Of a DNA stretch of 64,000 nt, positions 36,201-45,653 are shown in pieces. The number at the start of each line of letters is the position of its first letter. Positions within the stretch are counted from its first letter, which is position 1. This DNA comes from Pseudomonadota bacterium (GTDB lineage Bacteria; Pseudomonadota; Gammaproteobacteria; Steroidobacterales; Steroidobacteraceae): NCBI GenBank assembly GCA_023457495.1, contig JAEWLQ010000059.1, forward strand, positions 1-64,000. The letters run 5' to 3'. The notes under the pieces were generated by a model. That model worked only from the letters and a program-made list of their open reading frames with translations, was not told the DNA's origin and searched no databases. Position numbers and translations under genes: made by a program.

Positions 36201-37292
36201 ATGGCAAGCATGAACTTCCGGCATGCGACCGTCATCACTCTGCTGCTGTTGGCGCTCACCGCGGCGTCGGCCACGGCGGGCGATTTCTACGGTCCACTGC
36301 GCGCACGCGATCTGTCGCCTTTCGGATTCCTGCGCCTCGACATGCGTCCGGCGCACGCCGTGGCGATCGAGCCGCGCGGCTGGGCGCTCGAAACCGAGTT
36401 CGCCTCGCAGAACACCTGGGCGATGAGCCCGCGGGTGGAAGAGTATCTGACGGGACTCGAATCCAGCGGCCGTCGCGCGCTCGGCGACGCCGAGGTGGCT
36501 GCGATCCGCGATCTGCCCGGCGAGAACTATCTGGTCGATTTCGAGATGACCATGGTCGACCTGACCTTGCATCACCAGATCACGCCGCGACTGTCTGCCT
36601 ACCTGATCACCAGCGCCGTTTCCTACGAAGGCGGCTATCTCGATCGCACCGTCGAAGTTTTTCATCGCACCTTCGGCCTCAGCACTTTCGGCCGTCCGGC
36701 CGTGCGGCACAACGACGTCAACGTGATCTATGACCTCGAGTCGACGTCGTATACCCAGCTCGGCGGCGCGCCGACCAGCGGTGGGCTGCTCGATCCGACG
36801 ATCGGCCTGCGGTACTCGGGTATTCCGCTGGGTCGCGCGTGGGAGGTTTCGTTCGAAGCCGCGGTCAAACTCCCCGTCGACGGCAGGCGACTCATGTTGT
36901 CCACCGGTCGCACCGACTATGGATTGCAGGCGTCGGCGCAGTGGCATGGCGCGCGCCACGCCTTCTATGCGAATGCCAGCGCGGTGTTTTTCGCGGGCGG
37001 CGCCTTCCTGGTTCATCACGAGCGGCAGGTCGTTCCGACGCTGGTGCTCGGCTACGAGTTCGCGCTGACGCCGAATACGAACCTGAATCTGCAGGGTTAC
37101 GCGAGCACCAGCCTCTACTCGCCCGGCGAAACCGGTCTCCAGGAATTGCTGGGGAACAAATACCAGCTCACGGCGGGCATTCGTCACCGCCGCGGCGACA
37201 TCGTATATTCCTTCGGAATCACGGAGAACGTGCAGAACATCAACAACACGCCGGATGTGGCGTTTCAGCTCGGCGTGGTGTGGCTGCCGTGA
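36201..37292 (+). CDS. DUF3187 outer-membrane protein
   Basis: A 363-residue protein with a signal peptide (VITLLLLALTAASATAGDFYGPLR) and a beta-rich mature part ending WLP, with many alternating aromatic residues, matching DUF3187 family beta-barrels (GWALETEFASQNTWAM, GGLLDPTIGLRYSG, GIRHRRGDIVYSFGITENV). Function unknown. ATG 36201 or the in-frame ATG 36210 could be the start. Confidence 0.75.
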   Translation: MASMNFRHATVITLLLLALTAASATAGDFYGPLRARDLSPFGFLRLDMRPAHAVAIEPRGWALETEFASQNTWAMSPRVEEYLTGLESSGRRALGDAEVAAIRDLPGENYLVDFEMTMVDLTLHHQITPRLSAYLITSAVSYEGGYLDRTVEVFHRTFGLSTFGRPAVRHNDVNVIYDLESTSYTQLGGAPTSGGLLDPTIGLRYSGIPLGRAWEVSFEAAVKLPVDGRRLMLSTGRTDYGLQASAQWHGARHAFYANASAVFFAGGAFLVHHERQVVPTLVLGYEFALTPNTNLNLQGYASTSLYSPGETGLQELLGNKYQLTAGIRHRRGDIVYSFGITENVQNINNTPDVAFQLGVVWLP

Positions 37293-37311
37293 ACCGGCGC
37301 GGCAGTCCGGC

Positions 37312-38583
37312 TCACTCGTGACGCAACGCGTCGATCGGCGCGAGGTTGGCGGCGCGGCGCGCCGGAAGGATCCCGAACAACATGCCCACCAGCGCCGAGA
37401 ATCCCGTCGCGCCCACGATGGCCCACCACGGGACGGCCGGTGGCGGAAAGTGCGGGATCATCTTCGAGGCGAGCACGCCCAACAACCAACCGAAGGCGAT
37501 GCCGATGATTCCGCCGATCACCGCGAGCACCATCGCCTCGATCAGGAACTGCATGAGGATGAAACTGCGCGGCGCGCCCAGCGCCTTGGCGATGCCGATT
37601 TCGCGGGTTCGCTCGGTGACCGACACCAGCATGATGTTCATGATGCCGACACCGCCGACGAGCAGCGAGATGCCGACGACCGCCGAGATGACGAGCGTGA
37701 TGGTGCCCGACACGCGCTGAATGGTTTCGGTGAGCGACTGCGACGACTCCACCTTGAAGTCGTCGGGATCCGTCGCGCCGATCTTGTGCGCGCGGCGCAG
37801 CTGCGCGGTGATGCGACTCGTGACGTCGGCGATCGCGTCGTGATTGTCGACGGTCACCATGATCGCCATGTCGGGCTCGCGCGCCGGACCCGACAGCGCC
37901 CGGCCGGTTTCGAAGGGAATGACGACGTAATTGTCGAGGCTCTGGCCGAACAGTTCGCCGCGCGCCTCCATGAGACCCACGATCTTGAACCATTCACCGC
38001 CCACCTGGATGAATCTGCCGAGCGGGTCCTCCGGCAGCTTGAGATCGGCGCGCGCCTTCTCTCCCAGCACGATCACGCGGCGCCGCGAGTCGTCGTCGCT
38101 ACCGGTGATGAAGCGGCCGAGTCGGGGAAAGGACTGGTTGGCGAGCTGAAACCAGCTCGTGGTGGCGATCACCTGCGCGCCGGAGGTGTTGCTGCCGTTG
38201 CGCACGCCGCCCGGTAGATTGATCCCCGCCATCGGCGTCACGTTGCTGATGCCCGCGACCCGGTACTTCACGAGCTCGAGATCGGCCGGCCGCATCCGGT
38301 TCCATTTGCCGATCATCCGGTCTTCGTCTGAAGTATGCGAGCGGATCTGCAGGGCATTCGCGCCGATTCCCTGGAACTCGTTCATCACGGACTGCGTGAG
38401 CCCCTGAAGCAGCGAGACGATGCAGATGACCGACGCGACGCCGATGATGACGCCGAGCATGGTGAGGAAGCTGCGCATGCGGTGCGAGCGGATGCTGCCG
38501 AGCGCGGAACGCAGGCACTCCTGCACGGCGTAGAACACCGCCTGGAACCGGTTCACGGCGTCGATGGGCGCGGCGTCGTTCAT
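37312..38583 (-). CDS. MacB-type ABC transporter permease
   Basis: A 423-residue permease with the MacB/FtsX plan: helix near residue 38-58 (SFLTMLGVIIGVASVICIVSL), a periplasmic domain of about 220 residues, and three helices near the C-terminus (VGISLLVGGVGIMNIMLVSVTERTREIG). It works with the ATPase 38580-39263 and the adaptor 39260-40465 as an efflux system. Start overlaps the ATPase stop by 4 bp. Last gene of the long YtrA-type operon. Confidence 0.9.
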   Translation of the reverse strand: MNDAAPIDAVNRFQAVFYAVQECLRSALGSIRSHRMRSFLTMLGVIIGVASVICIVSLLQGLTQSVMNEFQGIGANALQIRSHTSDEDRMIGKWNRMRPADLELVKYRVAGISNVTPMAGINLPGGVRNGSNTSGAQVIATTSWFQLANQSFPRLGRFITGSDDDSRRRVIVLGEKARADLKLPEDPLGRFIQVGGEWFKIVGLMEARGELFGQSLDNYVVIPFETGRALSGPAREPDMAIMVTVDNHDAIADVTSRITAQLRRAHKIGATDPDDFKVESSQSLTETIQRVSGTITLVISAVVGISLLVGGVGIMNIMLVSVTERTREIGIAKALGAPRSFILMQFLIEAMVLAVIGGIIGIAFGWLLGVLASKMIPHFPPPAVPWWAIVGATGFSALVGMLFGILPARRAANLAPIDALRHE

Positions 38584-39263
38584 GCCGCGCGTTGCTCGCG
38601 GTCTTCGACGATGCGGCCATCGTGCAGACGCACCACGCGATGGCAGCAGTCGGCGATGGCCGCATCGTGGGTGACGATGACGATGGTCATGCCGTCGCGA
38701 TGCAGGTCCGCGAACAGGTTCATGATCTCGCGCGCGGTCTTGCTGTCGAGGTTGCCCGTCGGCTCGTCGGCCAGCAGCACCTCGGGCCGGCCAACCAGCG
38801 CGCGTGCGATCGCCACGCGTTGGCGCTGCCCGCCGGAGAGCTCGTTCGGTTTGTGCAGGGTGCGCGCTTCGAGGCCCACGCGCGCCAGCGCTTCGACGGC
38901 GCGCTCGCGCCTGACGCCGGGCGCGAGGCCGCGATAGACCAGCGGCTGCGCGACGTTGTCCGCGAGCGTGGTGCGCGGCATCAGGTAGTAGCTCTGGAAG
39001 ATGAAGCCTATCTTCCGGTTGCGCACGCGGGCGAGCTGATCCTCGCTCAAGCCCGCGACCGCCTCGCCGTCGAGCGTGTAGGTGCCAGTGGTCGGAAGAT
39101 CCAGGCAGCCGAGCACGTTCATCATCGTCGACTTGCCGGAGCCCGAAGGCCCGACCAGCGCGACGTATTCATTGCGCGCGATCGACAGGTCGACATCGGC
39201 GAGCGCGACAAGCTGCGTCGCGCCCATGTGGTACGTCTTGCCGATGCCGCGTAGTTCGATCAC
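38580..39263 (-). CDS. MacB-like ABC ATPase
   Basis: A 227-residue ATPase with Walker A GPSGSGKST (about 37-45), signature LSGGQRQRVAIARAL and Walker B VLLADEPTGNLD. It is the cytoplasmic motor for the MacB-type permease. Stop overlaps the permease start and start overlaps the adaptor stop, each by 4 bp. Confidence 0.95.
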   Translation of the reverse strand: MIELRGIGKTYHMGATQLVALADVDLSIARNEYVALVGPSGSGKSTMMNVLGCLDLPTTGTYTLDGEAVAGLSEDQLARVRNRKIGFIFQSYYLMPRTTLADNVAQPLVYRGLAPGVRRERAVEALARVGLEARTLHKPNELSGGQRQRVAIARALVGRPEVLLADEPTGNLDSKTAREIMNLFADLHRDGMTIVIVTHDAAIADCCHRVVRLHDGRIVEDREQRAA

Positions 39264-40465
39264 TTCGTCGCGGCCAGTTCGGCTTTGACGTTGACGCCCA
39301 CCTTCTCGCCGTCGAGCAGGAACAACAGCGTCTTGGCGGGACCGATGACGATCTGCTCGCCTTCCTTCAGTCCCGCGGTGATGGCGATGAAACTGTCGTC
39401 GGCGACGCCCGTGGTGACGACGCGCTTCACGACGCGGCCGGCGTCATGGACGAAGACGCTGGCGATCGACTTGTCCGCCTTCGCCGTCTTGTCCGGATTG
39501 TCCTCGTAGCGCACCGCCTGCACCGGCACCGCGAGCACCTTTTCATCGGCTTTCGAACCCGTGAGCACCTCGGCACGGCAGCTCATACCCGGGTGGAACG
39601 TCACCCCCGTGGCATTGGTCAGCCGGACCCTGACGGGATAGCTTTTGTTCGCGCCCGGCAGCTGCCGCGGCGCGATGGCGACCTGATCCACCGTGCCGAT
39701 CAGGACCTTGTCGGGGAATGCCGCGGGCACGACCCGCGCTTCGGAACCGACCCTGACCCGAGCGATGTCGGTCTCGTCGACGTTGATCTCCGCATCGATG
39801 CTCGTGGTGTCGGCGACGTCGACCAGAATCGACCCGGCGATGCCGGAGAAGCTCGGCACCGCGGTCTGTCCGACCTTCACGTAGATAGCCGTCACCTTGC
39901 CGTCGAGCGGCGAGCGGATCTCGGTCTTGGCGAGATGTTCCTGCGCCTGCCGCAGTTGCGCCAGCGCCTGCGAAAGCTGCTCGCGGCTGGTGCGCAGGTC
40001 GACCTCGGCGAGATTTCGCGCCGACACCAGTTCCTCGAGGCTGTTGACGTCCACCATGCCCTGCGCGCGCAGCGCTTCGAAACGCTTCGTTCTCGCGACC
40101 AGCGTGTCGAAGTCCACCTGGCGGCGCTCGATGCTGAGCCGCGCCTGGCGCACCTGCGCCTCGCTCTGCTCGATGGTCGCCTGCGGCGCGCGCGGATCGA
40201 GCCGCATGAGAAGCTGGTCGCGTTTCACCTGGTCACCCTCTTCCACCAGGATCTCCGTGACACGGCCGGTGACTTCCGGCGCCAGGGTGACCTGGCTCTC
40301 GTAGGTCAGCGACCCGGATGCGAGCACGGTGGGCGTCAGCGCGCGCAGCGTGGCGTTCTCGATGTCGACCGATTTGCTGGTGTCGTCGCGCGAGAACTTC
40401 AGTGCGACCGGCACCACGATCAGCGCCGCGAGCCCGCCCATGACTATCCATTGCCTTCTGTTCAT
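39260..40465 (-). CDS. Periplasmic adaptor (MacA/HlyD family)
   Basis: A 401-residue membrane-fusion protein. One N-terminal helix (WIVMGGLAALIVVPVAL), then a barrel-sandwich with ASGSLTYESQVTLAPEVTGRVTEILVEEGDQV, an alpha-hairpin coiled coil (about 95-170), and beta-barrel domains. It connects the MacB-like pump to an outer-membrane channel not encoded here. Overlaps the ATPase by 4 bp; the Yip1 gene is 9 bp upstream. Confidence 0.92.
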   Translation of the reverse strand: MNRRQWIVMGGLAALIVVPVALKFSRDDTSKSVDIENATLRALTPTVLASGSLTYESQVTLAPEVTGRVTEILVEEGDQVKRDQLLMRLDPRAPQATIEQSEAQVRQARLSIERRQVDFDTLVARTKRFEALRAQGMVDVNSLEELVSARNLAEVDLRTSREQLSQALAQLRQAQEHLAKTEIRSPLDGKVTAIYVKVGQTAVPSFSGIAGSILVDVADTTSIDAEINVDETDIARVRVGSEARVVPAAFPDKVLIGTVDQVAIAPRQLPGANKSYPVRVRLTNATGVTFHPGMSCRAEVLTGSKADEKVLAVPVQAVRYEDNPDKTAKADKSIASVFVHDAGRVVKRVVTTGVADDSFIAITAGLKEGEQIVIGPAKTLLFLLDGEKVGVNVKAELAATK

Positions 40466-40474
40466 GTTCTTCCG

Positions 40475-41170
40475 CTACCGGAACGCGAGGAGTGCCCAGA
40501 TGCCATAGATGAGGACGATTGGCAGCGCGATGATGGTGGCGCTGAACGCCCAGGAGCGCTGGCTCCAGTTGCGCACGCCGATGACCATGAGAACCCAGCT
40601 CAGCAGGGTCGCGAGGTTCAACGACTCGAGCAGAGTAAAGCCCGGTGCGTTCATGGGCCGGTGAAACACGAGCTCGTTGAGCGACAAGGGTTGCAGGGTG
40701 GATGGGTTCATCTGCGTCGTGTCGCTCAGCAGCAGCAGGATGGCCGCGACGACGAAGTTCAGCAGCGCCGGCAGCGACGTCCAGCAGATGAACGCGAACC
40801 AATGCTTGAAGCCCACCTGCATTTTGGTGACCTTGGAGGCCAGCAGCAGATACAACGATTGAACGAGCAAGAAGGCCGGCACGAACAAGGCGATGCTGAC
40901 CACCGATCCCCACACCAGGACGCCCCGCGTGTACATGCCCATCGCCTGCGCGCGCTGGTCATCAGGCAGTTTCTGCAGATCCGGATTGTTGCTGAAAACT
41001 AGGTCCTTGAACCACTCGAGGTCCACCGCGCTGTAGTACCAATAGAAAATGGCCGCGGTGACCACGATCTGCAGCACGAGCGGGAACCAGAATGTCGGGC
41101 GCTCGCGCAGCCTTGCGAAGGCGCTGGACGGCGCGGTTGCCAGGGCGATGGACACGTCGAGGTTATTCAT
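40475..41170 (-). CDS. Yip1 family membrane protein
   Basis: A 231-residue protein with five hydrophobic segments, beginning FWFPLVLQIVVTAAIFYWYYS and including FLLVQSLYLLLASKVTKMQVGFKHWFAFICWTSLPALLNFVVAAILLLL, as in Yip1-domain proteins. It sits between two ABC systems in the operon. Role in export is likely but not known. Confidence 0.8.
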   Translation of the reverse strand: MNNLDVSIALATAPSSAFARLRERPTFWFPLVLQIVVTAAIFYWYYSAVDLEWFKDLVFSNNPDLQKLPDDQRAQAMGMYTRGVLVWGSVVSIALFVPAFLLVQSLYLLLASKVTKMQVGFKHWFAFICWTSLPALLNFVVAAILLLLSDTTQMNPSTLQPLSLNELVFHRPMNAPGFTLLESLNLATLLSWVLMVIGVRNWSQRSWAFSATIIALPIVLIYGIWALLAFR

Positions 41171-41211
41171 GGGAGACCTCTTACCATGGAAACTGGTTAG
41201 TTAGGTGGATT

Positions 41212-42857
41212 TCATGCATGCCGGGCGCGGCTGAGCGCCCAGGGCGCCAGCAGGCTGACCATCAAGATGAGCATTGCCAGCCACAGCAGAGCGACGATGC
41301 CCGGCGCCGGCGTGCTGGCGAACCATGCCATCGCAAAAGTCGCCGCCGCGATCAGGACGGCGCCGAACGCATAGCGTGCCGTCAGCGCGCGCTCCACGAG
41401 GCCGCGCCGGAGGATGTAGATAGCCGAGAGGGCGATCACCACGCCGGAGGACCAGAAGGAGACGATGAAATACTGGCGCACGACGCCCACTTCCACGATC
41501 TCCTTGGCGTGCGCCAGCGCCAGCACGATGGTCGCGACCCCCCACAGGAATGTCGCGGAGTTTCCGATGATCAGTTGCCGGCGATAACGCACCCGGAGCG
41601 CTTCGCGGGCGGCCTGCCAGGCGATCAGCTGCGCGACGGCGAAGGACGCGAGCAAGGCGATGACGGCGTAAGCGTAGGCCGGCAGTGCCGCGAACACCTC
41701 CGCGAGTTTCTGCCGCGCTTTCAGCAGGCCCGGGAGCGCGTCTTGGCCCTGCACCCCCCATTGCCCCCAGGCGCCGATCAGGGAACTGGACGCCCACAGG
41801 CTCGTACCGATCGCGGCGAGCGCAATCAGCACGCAGGCCGTCCGCACGAGTAGCTTGATGCTCGACAAACGGTCGGTAGTGCACGGCAGGGTCATCTCGA
41901 ATGCGCTGACGTACCTGTGTGCCTGCTTGTTGCGGATGCCGAAGGCGTTTCCCCCCACAGCGAACAACATGAGCGGCGTGACAAGCACCCCGGCAACGAC
42001 CGCGACAACGCGGACCGGCTCGGAGAAGATGCTGAGTACGGTCAGCAGGAACATCAGGACCGCGACACCGAGGCCGATCATCAACGCCGGCAATCCGCTG
42101 GATCTGAGCTCGAACCAGATCTGCGCGCGAATCGCCGACGAGGTGGGGCAGCGGAAGTGGAAGAGACTGATCAGCCAGCCCGGGTATTCACCCGACGTCA
42201 TCACCATGCGCGGCTCGAATGCGGCGGAGTCGCCGCAGCGCTGCCTCGCCACGCCAGCAATCGTGAGCCAGACGGAAGCGACCCCGAGCAACACGAACGC
42301 CGCGTTCTCGACGACCGACAGTCCGAACTCGAGTGTCGGCGAGACGTTGTCGAGGAGCACCAGGGCCACCGGCACACTGAAGACCACCGAGCCGCCCCAT
42401 TGCACGATCCGGTTGCGCGTCGACCATTGGCAGCAGGCATACGCCAGGTGGTAGGAAATCAGGCAGACGGCCATGGAGAACAGCGGCAGTGATTTTTCGA
42501 ACGCGAATCCCAGGAGCGCCGCGGATACGAGATACAACGCGGTGCAGGTAATCGCGTCATACGCCATCGCGACGCCGACGAACGTGGCCGTCGAAACCGG
42601 GGCCCGGTAGAGAAGATGAAAGGGAAAGCCGGGTTTGTAGCCGTCCGCGAAGCGGCCGCCATTCAACTTCGCGATGGAGAACCAGATCATCGAGTGCAGT
42701 GCGACGAGCGTCCAGAACGCAGGGCTCGGGCCTTTGTCGCCGAGGAATGCCAGCGCGGCCGAACCCAGGATCAGGCCGAGAACCAGTCGCTGGGCAGCTT
42801 CGATGCGCGTCAGTCGCCAGTTCTCCCACAGCATCGCAAGGATGGGCGCGGCGCCGT

Positions 42858-42861
<4 letters not shown>
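41212..42861 (-). CDS. ABC transporter membrane protein
   Basis: A 549-residue integral membrane protein with at least ten hydrophobic helices, in two halves separated by soluble sequence near 240-290. No ATP-binding motif. It is encoded directly after the ABC ATPase 42858-43763 with an ATGA overlap and is its likely permease. An upstream extension into the ATPase gene was rejected. Confidence 0.8.
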
Positions 42862-43763
<902 letters not shown>

Positions 43764-43788
43764 CTCTTTCTCCCTCTGCTGCTGGCGC

Positions 43789-44217
43789 CTATCTATTGAC
43801 TTCTTTCTTCTCGTCCGCGGGCTCGGCGGAGCTCTCGTCCATCGCGGCCTTGCGCTCCCGGACCATCCGCAGGAGGTCCTCCATGGAGAAGCTCAACTGA
43901 TGTGCTTCGGCGAGCAGCGCATCGATGCGCTGCTCGATCACGCGCCGGCGTTCCCGCAACGCCACCACCTGGCGCGGACGCCCCTCCGAAACGAACGTGC
44001 CCGAGCCCTGCCGCTTGTGGATGACGCCGACGGTTTCCAGTTCACCGTATGCCTTGACGATCGTGTTTGGCGTGACCTTCAGCTGCAGCGCCAGCGTGCG
44101 AATGGGCGGCAGCTCCTCACCGGGCTTGAGCAGGCCGGAGGCGACCAAGTACTTGATCTGATTGACGATCTGCCGATAGATCGGCACGCCGTCGGCCAGG
44201 TTGATGCTGATGTCCAA
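43789..44217 (-). CDS. GntR regulator, YtrA subfamily
   Basis: A 142-residue regulator: winged helix (IYRQIVNQIKYLVASGLLKPGEELPPIRTLALQLKVTPNTIVKAYGELE) then a short C-terminal dimer helix, as in YtrA proteins. It is the first gene of the operon encoding both ABC systems and has a palindromic operator 30 bp upstream, so it likely represses its own operon and senses something, often cell-envelope antibiotics in this subfamily. Confidence 0.92.
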   Translation of the reverse strand: MDISINLADGVPIYRQIVNQIKYLVASGLLKPGEELPPIRTLALQLKVTPNTIVKAYGELETVGVIHKRQGSGTFVSEGRPRQVVALRERRRVIEQRIDALLAEAHQLSFSMEDLLRMVRERKAAMDESSAEPADEKKEVNR

Positions 44218-44246
44218 TGAGGATCCTGCGCGGGTCGCTTAGTTCA

Positions 44247-44262
44247 ACTGTATGGGTACAGT
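44247..44262. promoter_or_regulatory. Palindromic operator before gntR operon
   Basis: ACTGTA-TGGG-TACAGT, a perfect 6-bp inverted repeat, lies 30 bp before the GntR start and is embedded in an A/T-rich stretch (the only such stretch here). It is the probable binding site of the YtrA-type regulator encoded immediately downstream. Confidence 0.65.
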
Positions 44263-44436
44263 GATACAATTTGCGGAGCCCGTCAAGGCATCGCGCGGTC
44301 AGCCGCTTCAAACTACTCTGGCGGAGAACCGGCGCGCGGGGACATCGAGCGGCAGGAGTGCTGCCCGAACGCGTGCACGGAGAATCGATGGAGTGGCCCG
44401 CGGCACGAACGTACCGCGGGCCGATCTGCGAATGGG

Positions 44437-45549
44437 CTACTTGTGCCGGTGCGGATGCCCCGGAGAATTCTCCGAGCCCCGCACGTTCATTCGGATCGCG
44501 GTCACCTTGTCCTGCGGACCGGTGATGAACAGCGTCCTGCCGTCGCGTCCGGCGAAGGTGTTGTTGGTCGCGCCGCCACCCGTGCCACCCTTCGGGACCG
44601 TCGGAATCGTCAGGATGTGATTGCCGTTCGGATCGAACGCCATCACGCCCTGCCCGTTGCTGATGTAGACGTTGCCGCGCTCGTCCATCGACATGCCGTC
44701 GCCACCCCAGTCGGAGAACTTGCGCATGTTCGCGAGCGTGCCGTCACGCTTGATGTCGAAGACCCACGTCCCGCCCTTGTTGTCGTAGTACCACTTGTTG
44801 ACGTAGAGCTTCTTTCCGTCGGGCGTGCCGACGACTCCGTTCGGCCAGGCGTCCGATTCCCAACCCAGCGCATCGGACGTCACCCGCACCAGCTTTCGCG
44901 CACCCGCGGGTAGATAGTAGACGTGACCGCCCTTGCCCTGCGGCGACTGCTCCGAGCGGGTGGGCTCCCAGCCCTGCTGACGCGGGTCGCCCGCTTGCCA
45001 GTACGGCCGCGGGAAGATCGGATCCGTGAGGTAGATGCCGTCATTGACCGGATTGATCCACACATCATTCGGTCCGTTCAGCAACTTGCCCTGATAGTTG
45101 TCGATCAGCACCTTGTGGCTGCCGTCCGGACGGATCTTCCACAGCTCTCCATACATGTCCGCGGCGGCGATCAGGTTGTCGTCGCGATCGAAGATCATGC
45201 CGTTCGCGCGGCCGGTGCCCTGCAGGAACAACGTGACCTTGCCGGTGCCGGCATCCCAGCGGTAGATCCGATCATTCGGTTGATCGGTGAAATACACGTT
45301 TCCGCGCCGATCGGCGGCGGGACCTTCGGTGAAGCTGAACCCATCCTTGATGAGCACGAGCTTGCCGTGGCGGTCCACCAGGCCCAGCGGATCGTAGATG
45401 TCGATCGGAATGACTTCGCCGGGCAGGTGATGATGGCCGTGTCCCGGTGGGGGTTTTGGGGGCCCCTTCTGGGAAGGGGCCGGAGGACCCGCATGCACGC
45501 ACGCCATCGCTCCCAGCATCGTAGCCAGGACGGTTACTCGAATTGACAT
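44437..45549 (-). CDS. SMP-30/gluconolactonase-like secreted lactonase
   Basis: A 370-residue protein with a signal peptide (RVTVLATMLGAMACVHA), a Pro/His-rich linker and a beta-propeller with GFSFTEGPAADRRGNVYFTD (metal Glu), NGPNDVWINP (metal Asn) and PNGVVGTPDGKKLYV, all features of SMP-30/gluconolaconase-like calcium-dependent lactonases. Predicted periplasmic. It may act on sugar lactones, consistent with the polysaccharide locus downstream. ATG 45549 follows AGGGAGA; the extra upstream codons were rejected. Confidence 0.85.
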   Translation of the reverse strand: MSIRVTVLATMLGAMACVHAGPPAPSQKGPPKPPPGHGHHHLPGEVIPIDIYDPLGLVDRHGKLVLIKDGFSFTEGPAADRRGNVYFTDQPNDRIYRWDAGTGKVTLFLQGTGRANGMIFDRDDNLIAAADMYGELWKIRPDGSHKVLIDNYQGKLLNGPNDVWINPVNDGIYLTDPIFPRPYWQAGDPRQQGWEPTRSEQSPQGKGGHVYYLPAGARKLVRVTSDALGWESDAWPNGVVGTPDGKKLYVNKWYYDNKGGTWVFDIKRDGTLANMRKFSDWGGDGMSMDERGNVYISNGQGVMAFDPNGNHILTIPTVPKGGTGGGATNNTFAGRDGRTLFITGPQDKVTAIRMNVRGSENSPGHPHRHK

Positions 45550-45653
45550 GTCTTCTCCCTCTTTTTTTCTAACTATCGCGCTCTTCCCTGAACGTAGCAG
45601 CGTACTTTCACCAAGGCAATCTACTTTCCGGACGACTTGGGTACCGTGCAGGC